Shown: positions 26,022-35,868 of the stretch, piece by piece | How the letters are laid out: the number at the start of each line of letters is the position of its first letter | How positions within the stretch are numbered: position 1 is the stretch's first letter | Notes under the pieces: generated by a model | What the model was told of the DNA's origin: nothing | Seen by the model: the letters and a program-made list of their open reading frames with translations, nothing else | Databases searched by the model: none | Made by a program: the position numbers and the translations under genes | From: Cellulomonas xylanilytica | GTDB lineage: Bacteria > Actinomycetota > Actinomycetes > Actinomycetales > Cellulomonadaceae | NCBI RefSeq assembly: GCF_007989805.1 | Contig: NZ_BJUB01000001.1 | Coordinates: 248,001-312,000 of the forward strand | Length of the DNA stretch: 64,000 nt | Direction: 5' to 3'

Positions 26022-26417
26022 ATGGGCATCGTGGTCGGCTATCTGGCCACTCCGGAAGGTCGGGCGGCCCTCGGGGCGGCGATCGAGGAGGCACGGCAGC
26101 GCGACACGCGCGTCGTGGTCGTCGTGAGCACACGTCCCGACGCTCCGGAGGAGCAGCGCAGCGATCTGGAGGCGGAGCTCGACCGGGTCCGGGAGGAGCT
26201 CGCGTCCGCGGGCGTCGACAGCGAGGTGCGCCTGCTCACCGGCGGCGACGTGGCGGACGACCTCATCCTGACCGCGGAGCAGGTCGGTGCCCAGCTGGTC
26301 GTCCTCGGCCTGAGGCGTCGCAGCCCTGTCGGCAAGCTCATCCTCGGGGCCAACGCGCAGCGGGTGCTGTTCGACGCTCCCTGCCCCGTGCTGACGGTCA
26401 AGCCCGGGCCTGCCTGA
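26022..26417 (+). CDS. Universal stress protein (UspA family)
   Basis: 131 residues, one Usp domain. It starts with the IVVGYLATPEGRAAL strand-loop and ends with the nucleotide-binding type segment RRRSPVGKLILGANAQRVLFDAPCPVLTV. The G-x2-G-x9-G(S/T) ATP loop appears only in part, so ATP binding is uncertain. GGGGAGGA stands before the ATG. A TAGCGT -10 at about 25975-25980 would give a leader near 40 bases. Usp proteins help survival under hypoxia and stationary phase; the specific role is unknown. Confidence 0.9.
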   Translation: MGIVVGYLATPEGRAALGAAIEEARQRDTRVVVVVSTRPDAPEEQRSDLEAELDRVREELASAGVDSEVRLLTGGDVADDLILTAEQVGAQLVVLGLRRRSPVGKLILGANAQRVLFDAPCPVLTVKPGPA

Positions 26418-26619
26418 TCCGGTCCCGACCGGCCACGAGGCCGCACCGACACACCCGGACGGCTGATCGTCCCCATCTGCGCGCACGGTGACCGAACGGG
26501 CCTCGACAGGCGGGAATCTCTGGTGACTCCCGTTCGTTGAGACCAAGAACCCCGTGACCGCCGTCCTCGACGGCCGTGTCGTCGTGCCCGTGATCGCGCC
26601 GAGCGGCCCCAGGGGTCGG

Positions 26620-26625
26620 TACAAT
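26620..26625 (+). promoter_or_regulatory. -10 box (TACAAT) of sigA
   Basis: Near-consensus hexamer about 50 bases upstream of the sigA GTG, giving a leader of about 45 bases with a GAAAGG ribosome-binding sequence. I see no good -35. The gap 26418-26619 contains no gene. Confidence 0.5.
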
Positions 26626-26678
26626 ATCCATCTACCTCCCGGCCCCGTTCCGGGTGTCGCGCTGCCGAAAGGTCGTTC

Positions 26679-28253
<1,575 letters not shown>

Positions 28254-28267
28254 TCGGCACCCACCGA

Positions 28268-28306
28268 CGACGAAGGCCCGGAGCGACATGCTCCGGGCCT
28301 TCGTCG
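28268..28306. terminator. Strong bidirectional terminator after sigA
   Basis: Perfect 17-base stem CGACGAAGGCCCGGAGC with a five-base loop. It lies 14 bases after the sigA stop and 15 bases before the stop of the PH-domain gene on the other strand, so it can serve both. Confidence 0.85.
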
Positions 28307-28320
28307 CGTCGTCGGACGCG

Positions 28321-28686
28321 TCAGCGGGTGATGTACCAGAGGATCAGGTCGTGGGCCTTGTGCGCCTTCTCGACACCTCGGAAGTCGGCCTCGTGCACCG
28401 TCCCGCCGACGTCGATCGCGATGCTGCTGCTCGACGTGAACTTCCCGGCGATGGACGTGTTGCTGACCACCGACACGGACCGCACGTGCCGGTAGGGGAT
28501 CGAGGTGATCGCGACGCGCTTGCCGACGAAGCTCTTGTCCTGCATGACGATCCGGAGCGTCGTCAGCCCGACGAAGCCGGTGCCGGTCCCGATGCAGTCG
28601 TACACCGCGAGCACCTCCTCGCCCTGCAGCAGGCCACGTCTGACCAGCTCGAGCTGCTCGGCCTTGTCGACGTCGGGTTCGGTCAC
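28321..28686 (-). CDS. Bacterial PH-domain protein (YokE-like)
   Basis: 121 residues with the bacterial pleckstrin-homology fold: GEEVLAVYDC, then LTTLRIVMQDKSFVGKRVAITSIPYRHVRSVSVV and a C-terminal helix (KAHDLILWYIT). No membrane helix or signal peptide, so it is probably cytoplasmic. The family is reported in cold- or stress-related settings but has no defined function. It is bounded by strong hairpins on both sides, making a single-gene transcription unit. The start is a GTG; a TATGCT at 28737-28742 on this strand could be its -10. Confidence 0.85.
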   Translation of the reverse strand: MTEPDVDKAEQLELVRRGLLQGEEVLAVYDCIGTGTGFVGLTTLRIVMQDKSFVGKRVAITSIPYRHVRSVSVVSNTSIAGKFTSSSSIAIDVGGTVHEADFRGVEKAHKAHDLILWYITR

Positions 28687-28765
28687 GGGACGGCTCCGCT
28701 CGCTCGGGGACGACAGGCGTCCGCCCGTCGCGGCCGAGCATAGGGCTGCGGGTCCCGGACGAGAA

Positions 28766-28795
28766 CGAGGCCCGGACCACCCGGTCCGGGCCTCG
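28766..28795. terminator. Hairpin between PH-domain gene and small zinc-ribbon gene
   Basis: Thirteen-base perfect stem CGAGGCCCGGACC/GGTCCGGGCCTCG with a four-base loop, 25 bases after the stop of the small gene that lies upstream on the minus strand. Confidence 0.8.
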
Positions 28796-28820
28796 CGTCG
28801 TCAGGGGGTCGAGCGCTGCG

Positions 28821-29030
28821 TCAGATCGCCGCGCCGGCTCCGGCGCCGTGCTCGGCGAGGAGGCGGTCGGTCTCGTCCTGCACGTGGGTCGCCAGCTCGG
28901 CGAACTTCGGTGCGTGCTCGCGTGCGTGGTGCGCGCAGAACAGCAGCTCTCCCACGGCGAGGACAACTCGGACATAGGCCTGTGCGCCGCAGCGGTCGCA
29001 GCGGTCGGCCGCGGTCAGTGGATGCGTCAT
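28821..29030 (-). CDS. Small zinc-finger-like actinobacterial protein (DUF7455-type)
   Basis: 69 residues with the hallmark TAADRCDRCGAQAYVR and later LLFCAHHAREH, giving a CxxC...CxxH cluster that should bind zinc. A helical C-terminus follows. It is widespread in actinobacteria near sigA and topoisomerase genes; no function is established. The ATG at 29030 gives the usual homologue length; a GTG at 29042 would add four residues (VTGT). Family number quoted from memory. Confidence 0.8.
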   Translation of the reverse strand: MTHPLTAADRCDRCGAQAYVRVVLAVGELLFCAHHAREHAPKFAELATHVQDETDRLLAEHGAGAGAAI

Positions 29031-29181
29031 GGTCCCGGTCACAGATCAATAGAACCATCCCGGCGCCGGATCCATCGCACCGGGAGCGGGTGGTTCGCTC
29101 ACCGCGTAGCAGACCGTGACACACCTGAAACATGACCGTTGCCGACGGCATGGGTTCCGGCTGACCGTCGGACCCGCGCAC

Positions 29182-29187
29182 TACGAT
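29182..29187 (+). promoter_or_regulatory. -10 box (TACGAT) of parE
   Basis: Seven-base gap to the GTG at 29195 and no ribosome-binding sequence, so the transcript is probably leaderless. Confidence 0.5.
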
Positions 29188-29194
29188 CAGGCCC

Positions 29195-31321
29195 GTGACG
29201 ACGACCTCCCCCCAGTCCGGCTACACCGCCCGGCACCTCTCGGTGCTGGAAGGGCTCGAGGCGGTGCGCAAGCGCCCCGGCATGTACATCGGCACGACGG
29301 ACAGCCGCGGGCTCATGCACTGCCTGTGGGAGATCATCGACAACTCGGTCGACGAGGCCCTCGGCGGCCACGGGGACCGCATCGAGATCGTCCTGCACGC
29401 CGACTCCTCGGTGGAGGTGCGGGACAACGGGCGCGGCATCCCGGTGGACATCGAGCCCAAGACGGGCCTGACCGGTGTCGAGGTCGTGTTCACTAAGCTG
29501 CACGCCGGTGGCAAGTTCGGTGGCGGCTCCTACGGGGCGTCCGGTGGGCTGCACGGCGTGGGCGCGTCCGTCGTGAACGCCCTGTCCGCGCGTCTGGACG
29601 TGGAGGTCGACCGCGGCGGTCGGACGCACCGGATGACGTTCCACCGCGGCGAGCCGGGCACGTTCGACGACCAGGGCGGCATCGCCCCCGACAACCCGTT
29701 CGAGCCGTTCGTCTCAGGGTCCGAGCTCAGCGTGGCCGGCAAGGTGGCGCGCGCCCGGACCGGGACCCGCGTGCGGTACTGGGCGGACCCGCAGATCTTC
29801 CCCAAGACGGCCGTGTTCGCGTACGACGAGCTGGTCACGCGCGCCCGGCAGACCAGCTTCCTGGTGCCGGGGCTCACGCTGACGGTGCGCGACGAGCGCG
29901 GCATCCCGGGGACGCCCGGCGCGGACGGCCCGCACGAGGAGACGTTCTTGCACAGCGGGGGCGTCATCGACTTCGTGGACCACCTGGCGCCCGACACGGC
30001 CGTCACCGACACGTGGCACCTGACGGGCTCGGGCGCGTTCACCGAGACGGTGCCGATCCTCGACGAGCGGGGTCACATGACCGCGCAGGAGGTCTCCCGG
30101 ACCTGCGAGGTCGACATCGCGCTGCGGTGGGGGACCGGGTACGAGACCGAGGTCCGCAGCTTCGTCAACATCATCTCGACGCCCAAGGGCGGGACGCACC
30201 TGGCCGGGTTCGAGGCCGGGCTGCTGCGCACCATGCGCAAGGCGGTCGACGCGAACGCCCGGCGGCTGAAGATCTCGTCGCGCGACACCTCCGAGCGGAT
30301 CGAGAAGGAGGACGTGCTGGCCGGGATGACCGCGGTCGTCACCGTCCGCCTCGCCGAGCCGCAGTTCGAGGGGCAGACCAAGGAGGTGCTGGGCACCGGA
30401 CCGGTCCGCGCGATCGTCGCCAAGGTCATCGACACGGAGCTGGCCGCGATCTTCGCGTCGCCCAAGCGCGACCACAAGGCGCAGTCGGCTCTGCTGCTGG
30501 ACAAGGTCGTCGGTGAGATGCGGGCCCGGCTGTCGGCGCGCAAGCAGAAGGAGATCTCGCGCCGCAAGAACGCGCTGGAGACCTCCTCGCTCCCGGCCAA
30601 GCTGGCCGACTGCCGCAGCGACGACGTCGAGCGCAGCGAGCTGTTCATCGTCGAGGGGGACAGCGCTCTGGGCACCGCGAAGCTGGCCCGCAGCTCGGAC
30701 TTCCAGGCGCTCCTGCCCATCCGCGGCAAGATCCTGAACGTCCAGAAGGCGTCCGTCACGGACATGCTGAAGAACGCCGAGTGCGCCGCGATCATCCAGG
30801 TGGTCGGGGCCGGGTCGGGCCGCTCGTTCGACCTGGAGGGGGCGCGCTACGGCAAGATCGTGCTGATGACCGACGCCGACGTCGACGGCGCGCACATCCG
30901 CACCCTGCTGCTCACGCTCCTGTTCCGGTACATGCGGCCGCTGGTCGAGGCCGGGCGCGTGTACGCCGCGGTCCCGCCGCTGCACCGCGTCGAGGTCATC
31001 GGGGGCGGTGGGCGCAAGAACGAGTACGTCTACACGTACTCGGAGGCCGAGCTCGTGGCGACGCTGAAGAAGCTGGACCGCGCGGGCAAGCGGTACAAGG
31101 ACGACATCCAGCGGTACAAGGGCCTCGGCGAGATGGACGCGGACCAGCTGGCGGAGACCACCATGGATCCTCGGCACCGCACGCTGCGTCGCGTGACGGT
31201 CGAGGGTGCGCAGCGCGCCGAGGAGATCTTCGAGCTGCTGATGGGGTCCGACGTGGCGCCGCGCAAGGACTTCATCGTCGCCGGCGCCGACGGGCTGGAC
31301 CGCAGTCGCATCGACGCCTGA
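29195..31321 (+). CDS. parE: DNA topoisomerase IV / type IIA topoisomerase subunit B
   Basis: 708 residues; the ATPase and TOPRIM subunit that partners ParC to relax and decatenate DNA. The GHKL ATPase is shown by RPGMYIG, IIDNSVDEAL, DNGRGIPVD and GGLHGVGASVVNAL. The TOPRIM domain has EGDSALGTAKLA, PIRGKILNVQKA and the metal pair in TDADVDGAHIRT. EGDSALG replaces the gyrase EGDSAGG, a usual feature of the actinobacterial second topoisomerase. It lies 1.9 kb from parC and points towards it. Distinct gyrAB genes are expected near the origin outside this window. The GTG start is supported by a leaderless -10 box. Confidence 0.95.
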   Translation: MTTTSPQSGYTARHLSVLEGLEAVRKRPGMYIGTTDSRGLMHCLWEIIDNSVDEALGGHGDRIEIVLHADSSVEVRDNGRGIPVDIEPKTGLTGVEVVFTKLHAGGKFGGGSYGASGGLHGVGASVVNALSARLDVEVDRGGRTHRMTFHRGEPGTFDDQGGIAPDNPFEPFVSGSELSVAGKVARARTGTRVRYWADPQIFPKTAVFAYDELVTRARQTSFLVPGLTLTVRDERGIPGTPGADGPHEETFLHSGGVIDFVDHLAPDTAVTDTWHLTGSGAFTETVPILDERGHMTAQEVSRTCEVDIALRWGTGYETEVRSFVNIISTPKGGTHLAGFEAGLLRTMRKAVDANARRLKISSRDTSERIEKEDVLAGMTAVVTVRLAEPQFEGQTKEVLGTGPVRAIVAKVIDTELAAIFASPKRDHKAQSALLLDKVVGEMRARLSARKQKEISRRKNALETSSLPAKLADCRSDDVERSELFIVEGDSALGTAKLARSSDFQALLPIRGKILNVQKASVTDMLKNAECAAIIQVVGAGSGRSFDLEGARYGKIVLMTDADVDGAHIRTLLLTLLFRYMRPLVEAGRVYAAVPPLHRVEVIGGGGRKNEYVYTYSEAELVATLKKLDRAGKRYKDDIQRYKGLGEMDADQLAETTMDPRHRTLRRVTVEGAQRAEEIFELLMGSDVAPRKDFIVAGADGLDRSRIDA

Positions 31322-31367
31322 CCCATTTCGGTTGCCGCGAGGCGGTCCGAGCGGGGATCGTGGCGCG

Positions 31368-32399
31368 GTGACCACCACCGATCTCGCACCCCTCGTCGAC
31401 CGTGTCGCCGCCCCGGCGGACGTGCCCGTGCCGAGCGACGCCGGCGGCCTGACGTGGCGCCCGCTGACGCGTGCCGACGTGCCGGCCCTGACGCGGCTCC
31501 TCACCGCCGTGGAGGAGGCCGACGGCATCCCCTACCGGACGTCGGCCGAGGAGGTCGACGAGGAGTTCGACGGCGAGTGGAAGGACCACGCCCGCGACAC
31601 CCTCGCCGGCGTGGACGCCGACGGCGTCATCCGTGCCTACGCGCGGGTCAACCAGCCGCCCGGCGACGCGCGGGTGGTCCGCGCCTTCCTCGACGGCGCC
31701 GTCGACCCGCAGTGGCGCGGCAGGGGGATCGGGCGGCAGGTCCTCGCGTGGCAGGAGGCTCGCGGACGGCAGCTGCTCGCGGCGTCGGGGAAGGAGCTCC
31801 CGGCGCGGCTCGCGGCGTTCACCGACGACGCGGCGGCGGCGACGGCCCGGCTTCTCCAGGTGAACGGCTTCACCCCGGTGCGGTTCTACTCCGAGATGCG
31901 TCGACCGCTGAACGTCGCGCTGCCGTCCGTCGAGGTCCCCGACGGGCTGAGCATCGTGCCGTGGAGCGCGGAACTGGACGAGCAGGTGAGGCTCGCGCAC
32001 AACGAGGCGTTCGCCGACCACTGGGGGAGCGAGCCCCGCACGGCCGAGGACTGGAACCAGGGGCGCAGCATGTTCGCGCCGGCGTGGAGCTTCATCGCCG
32101 TGGACGACGCCAGCGGCGAGGTCGTCGGCTACCTCCTGTCGGGGCGGTACGAGCACGACTGGCCGGTCATCGGCTACAAGGCGGGGTACACCGACCTGCT
32201 CGGGGTGCGACGGGCCTGGCGCGGCCGGCGGCTCGCTCCGGCGCTCCTCGCGACGGTGATGGCGGCGTACCAGGCGGACGGCATGGACTACGCCGAGCTC
32301 GGCGTGGACACGGCGAACCAGTCCGGCGCGCACCGGCTCTACGAGGGGCTCGGCTACGCGGTGTTCCACAGCTCGACGATGTACTCGATCGAGCTCTGA
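31368..32399 (+). CDS. Double-GNAT acetyltransferase
   Basis: 343 residues with two N-acetyltransferase domains. The acetyl-CoA loops are RGRGIGRQVLAWQEA in the first and RRAWRGRRLAPALLATVMAA in the second; the C-terminal one is the better conserved (GVDTANQSGAHRLYEGLGYAVF). Overall it resembles mycothiol-synthase-like (MshD) tandem GNAT proteins, but the substrate cannot be assigned. The GTG start at 31368 lies 46 bases after parE; no clear ribosome-binding site. An earlier ATG at 31332 is possible but lacks support. Confidence 0.85.
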   Translation: MTTTDLAPLVDRVAAPADVPVPSDAGGLTWRPLTRADVPALTRLLTAVEEADGIPYRTSAEEVDEEFDGEWKDHARDTLAGVDADGVIRAYARVNQPPGDARVVRAFLDGAVDPQWRGRGIGRQVLAWQEARGRQLLAASGKELPARLAAFTDDAAAATARLLQVNGFTPVRFYSEMRRPLNVALPSVEVPDGLSIVPWSAELDEQVRLAHNEAFADHWGSEPRTAEDWNQGRSMFAPAWSFIAVDDASGEVVGYLLSGRYEHDWPVIGYKAGYTDLLGVRRAWRGRRLAPALLATVMAAYQADGMDYAELGVDTANQSGAHRLYEGLGYAVFHSSTMYSIEL

Positions 32400-32518
32400 G
32401 CGTCCGCTCGGAACGTCCTCGCGGGAGCCTGCGCGCGGGTTAGCATCGGCGCGGCAGGACGACGAGGTCCTGCCGTCGCTGTCGGTGGACGAGGACGCCC
32501 GCCGTCGAGGAGGTCGTC

Positions 32519-33265
32519 GTGGGGCGCTCGCTGTCCATGGCCGCGCGGGTGTGGGTCGCGGTCGCCGTCGCATCGGTGCTGGTGCACCTGGGGGCGCAGG
32601 TCGCCGGCGCCGACGGGCTCGCCCGCGTCAGCCAGTGGACGCTCATGCCGGCCTTCGCCGCCGTCGTCGTGACCGCCACGCGGTGGCCCCGGGGACACGT
32701 CGTGACGTGGACGCTGGTCGCTCTCGGCTTCTCCTGGCTCGGTGACCTGGTGCCGTCGCTCGTCGCCGAGGACACGGCCTTCCTCGTCATGGTCGGGTTC
32801 TTCCTGCTCGCGCAGGTCGCGTACGTCGTGGCGTTCGCGCCACTGGTCCGGCGTTCCGTGCTGCACACCCGGCCGGTCCTCCTGCTGCCCTACGCCGCGG
32901 TGCTCGCGGCGCTGGTCGGCCTGTGCGCGCCGGGGGCCGACGCCCTGCTCGTGCCGGTGGCCGTGTACGGGGGCGTCCTCGTGGCCATGGCGGTCCTCGC
33001 GACGGGCCTGGGACGCCTGGCGACGGTCGGCGGAGCCGTCTTCCTGGTGAGCGACGGCCTCATCGCGCTCGAGGCGTTCGTGCCGTGGTGGGACCTGGCC
33101 GGGCAGGGCTTCTGGGTCATGCTCACGTACACGGTCGGGCAGGGTCTGCTCGCCGCCGCGGTGATCGCCCGCAACGTCGCCGACCGCCGCGCACCCGAGC
33201 CGCGACCGGTCCGCTCCTACGCCCAACGGCCGCCCGTGCCGGACAACGTGGTCGCCCTCGTCTGA
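32519..33265 (+). CDS. YhhN/TMEM86-family membrane protein
   Basis: 248 residues with about eight membrane helices and family hallmarks LGFSWLGDLVPS and FLVSDGLIALEAF. Animal homologues (TMEM86) are lysoplasmalogenases that hydrolyse the vinyl-ether bond of lysoplasmalogens. The acidic residues in the two motifs are those proposed to be catalytic. Actinobacteria generally lack plasmalogens, so the substrate here is unclear. GAGGAGG precedes the GTG start. It is convergent with parC with only three bases between the stops. Confidence 0.85.
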   Translation: MGRSLSMAARVWVAVAVASVLVHLGAQVAGADGLARVSQWTLMPAFAAVVVTATRWPRGHVVTWTLVALGFSWLGDLVPSLVAEDTAFLVMVGFFLLAQVAYVVAFAPLVRRSVLHTRPVLLLPYAAVLAALVGLCAPGADALLVPVAVYGGVLVAMAVLATGLGRLATVGGAVFLVSDGLIALEAFVPWWDLAGQGFWVMLTYTVGQGLLAAAVIARNVADRRAPEPRPVRSYAQRPPVPDNVVALV

Positions 33266-33268
33266 CGG

Positions 33269-35743
33269 TCAGCCGATGGCGTGCACCGGTGCGGACAACG
33301 CCGTGCCGGACATGTCACGCCGGGGATCGGTCGGGGGCAGCTCGATCGGCTGACCGGCCGAACCCGTCGCCCACGCCGGCGCCGCACCGACCCATCCGAG
33401 CAGCAGCGCGTCCTCGTTGCGCAGGAACCGGTGTGCCCGGACCCCACCGGTCGCGCGTCCCTTGCCCGGGTACGCCTCGAACGGCGTCACCTTGGCGGAC
33501 CCGGCCTGCGTGCCGGGCAGCGCGCCCGACGCGCCGGCGACGGTGACGACGACCGCCTCGGCGAGCTGGTCGGCGGGGACCGTGCCGAACGCGACCACGC
33601 GCTGACCGGCCGCGAGCTTGATGCCCGCCATGCCGCCCGCAGACCGTCCCTGGGGCCGGACGGCCGACGCCGGGAAGTGCAGCAGCGACGCGTCGGACGA
33701 GAGCAGGACCAGCTCGTCGTTGTCGCTCACGGCGGCAGCACCGACCACCTCGTCGCCGTCCTTGAGCGAGATCGCCTCCCAGGCGTCACGGTTCCCCGGC
33801 ACGTCGCCGGAGGTCACGCGCTTGATGGTGCCCTGGACGGTGGCGAGTGCGAGCGTCGGTGCGTCGGCGGCCAGTGACGCCAGGCCCACCACACGCTCGC
33901 GCGGCAGGAGCGTCACCACCTCGGCGAGCGGCACACCACCGGACAGGGAGGGTGCCCCGTCGGTCGGCGGCAGGCCGGGCAGGTCCAGCACGGAGACGCG
34001 GACGACCCGGCCCTGGGACGTCACGACGCCGATCTCCGCACGCGCGGTCGCGGGGATCGACGCGGCGATGACGTCGTGCTTGGCGCGCCGGGCACCGTCG
34101 CCGCGCACGGGCCGGTCGTCGGACGCCGTGCGCGCGAGCAGGCCGGTGCCCGACAGCAGCACCCAGCACGGGGTGTCGGCGATCTCCAGCGGGGCCGCGG
34201 CACCGCGCGCCGCGGGCGCTCCGGTGATCGAGGTGCCGCCCGCCGACTCGAGCAGGATCGTGCGGCGCGGCGTGCCGTACGTGGCAGCGACCTCGGCCAT
34301 CTCGTCGGACACCAGGGCGCGGAGCCGGTCGTCGTCGGCCAGGATCGCCCGGAGCTCGGCGATCTCCTCGACGAGCTGCTGCTGCTCCTTCTCGAGCTCG
34401 ATGCGGGAGAACCGGGTCAGGCGACGCAGCCGCAGCTCGAGGATGTACTCGGCCTGCGGCTCGGACAGGTCGAACACGCTGCGCAGCCGGGCGCGCGCCG
34501 TGTCGGCGTCGTCGGACGTGCGGATCACCTGGATGACCTCGTCGATGTCCAGGATGGCGACGAGCAGGCCCTCGACCAGGTGCAGCCGCTCCAGCCGCTT
34601 GGCGAGGCGGTGCTGCGAGCGCCGGCGCACGACGACCAGGCGGTGCTCGACCCAGACGACCAGCAGCTCGCGCAGGCCGAGGGTGCGCGGCTGCCCGTCG
34701 ACGAGCGCGACGTTGTTGATCGAGAACGAGTCCTCGAGCGGGGTGTAGCGGTAGAGCTGCTCGAGGACGGCCTCCGGCACGAAGCCGGTCTTGATCTCGA
34801 TGACCAGGCGCAGCCCGTGCGCGCGGTCCGTCAGGTCGACCGCGTCGGAGATGCCCGAGAGCTTCTTGCTCTGCACGCCCTCCTTGATCTTCTCGATGAC
34901 CTTCTCCGGGCCCACCGTGTACGGCAGCTCGGTGATGACGATGCCCTTGCGCTTGGGCGTGACGTTCTCGATCCGGGCGGTCGCGCGCGTGCGGAACGCC
35001 CCGCGGCCGGTGCGGTAGGCGTCGCGGACGCCCTCGAGGCCGACGATCTTGCCGCCCGAGGGCAGGTCCGGACCGGGGACGAAGCGCAGCAGGTCCTCGA
35101 GCGTGGCGTCGGGGTGCAGGACGAGGTGCCGCGCCGCGGCGACGACCTCGACGAGGTTGTGCGGCGCCATGTTGGTGGCCATGCCGACCGCGATGCCCGA
35201 CGCGCCGTTGACCAGCAGGTTCGGGATCGCCGCGGGGAGCACCTCGGGCTGGGTCAGCTTGTTGTCGTAGTTGGGCACGAAGTCGACGACGTCCTCGTCG
35301 AGCCCCGTGGTCATCGCGAGTGCGGCCGGCGCCATGCGCGCCTCGGTGTAGCGGGGGGCCGCCGGGCCGTCGTCGAGCGAGCCGAAGTTGCCGTGGCCGT
35401 CGACCAGCGGCAGGCGCAGCGAGAACGGCTGGGCCAGCCGGACCATCGCGTCGTAGATGGCCGCGTCACCGTGCGGGTGCAGCTTGCCCATGACCTCGCC
35501 GACGACGCGCGCCGACTTCACGTACGGGCGGTCCGGGCGCAGGCCCATGTCCGACATCTGGTAGAGGATCCGGCGCTGCACCGGCTTGAGGCCGTCGCGG
35601 GCGTCGGGCAGGGCGCGCGAGTAGATGACGGAGTAGGCGTACTCCAGGAACGAGCCCTCCATCTCGGTCGCCACGTCGATGTCGACGATGCGCTCGACGA
35701 GGTCCTCCGGGGGGAGGTCGGGGGTCGCGGGGCGACGCGCCAT
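33269..35743 (-). CDS. parC: DNA topoisomerase IV / type IIA topoisomerase subunit A
   Basis: 824 residues. The breakage-reunion domain contains the catalytic tyrosine Y132 in PRYTEARM, preceded by the quinolone-pocket segment [17 protein letters not shown]. GyrA/ParC-type C-terminal blades start near residue 500 and are fewer and less regular than in GyrA. No full GyrA-box (QRRGGKG) is seen, which fits topoisomerase IV. GAGGAG stands before the ATG. Partner of parE, about 1.9 kb away on the opposite strand. The region upstream is shared with the divergent GNAT/acyl-CoA synthetase gene. Confidence 0.95.
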   Translation of the reverse strand: MARRPATPDLPPEDLVERIVDIDVATEMEGSFLEYAYSVIYSRALPDARDGLKPVQRRILYQMSDMGLRPDRPYVKSARVVGEVMGKLHPHGDAAIYDAMVRLAQPFSLRLPLVDGHGNFGSLDDGPAAPRYTEARMAPAALAMTTGLDEDVVDFVPNYDNKLTQPEVLPAAIPNLLVNGASGIAVGMATNMAPHNLVEVVAAARHLVLHPDATLEDLLRFVPGPDLPSGGKIVGLEGVRDAYRTGRGAFRTRATARIENVTPKRKGIVITELPYTVGPEKVIEKIKEGVQSKKLSGISDAVDLTDRAHGLRLVIEIKTGFVPEAVLEQLYRYTPLEDSFSINNVALVDGQPRTLGLRELLVVWVEHRLVVVRRRSQHRLAKRLERLHLVEGLLVAILDIDEVIQVIRTSDDADTARARLRSVFDLSEPQAEYILELRLRRLTRFSRIELEKEQQQLVEEIAELRAILADDDRLRALVSDEMAEVAATYGTPRRTILLESAGGTSITGAPAARGAAAPLEIADTPCWVLLSGTGLLARTASDDRPVRGDGARRAKHDVIAASIPATARAEIGVVTSQGRVVRVSVLDLPGLPPTDGAPSLSGGVPLAEVVTLLPRERVVGLASLAADAPTLALATVQGTIKRVTSGDVPGNRDAWEAISLKDGDEVVGAAAVSDNDELVLLSSDASLLHFPASAVRPQGRSAGGMAGIKLAAGQRVVAFGTVPADQLAEAVVVTVAGASGALPGTQAGSAKVTPFEAYPGKGRATGGVRAHRFLRNEDALLLGWVGAAPAWATGSAGQPIELPPTDPRRDMSGTALSAPVHAIG

Positions 35744-35855
35744 GCTGCTTGCTCCTCGGGGCCGGTCTGCTGTGCGGCGACCATTGTGGACCGTCCGGAC
35801 CGTCCGGCGGGCCGCGGCGCGCTGACCAGCGGCGCGCGGGTGCGCCGGACCGGTC

Positions 35856-35861
35856 TAGCGT
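35856..35861 (+). promoter_or_regulatory. -10 box (TAGCGT) of GNAT/acyl-CoA synthetase gene
   Basis: Seven-base gap to the ATG at 35869; no ribosome-binding sequence. It supports this start over the upstream in-frame ATG at 35749. Confidence 0.5.
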
Positions 35862-35868
35862 GGCGCTC

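Noticed and set aside
26418..26619. Candidate small RNA or regulatory RNA ahead of sigA
   Set aside because: No stable hairpin or independent promoter is visible; only the TACAAT box of sigA is convincing.
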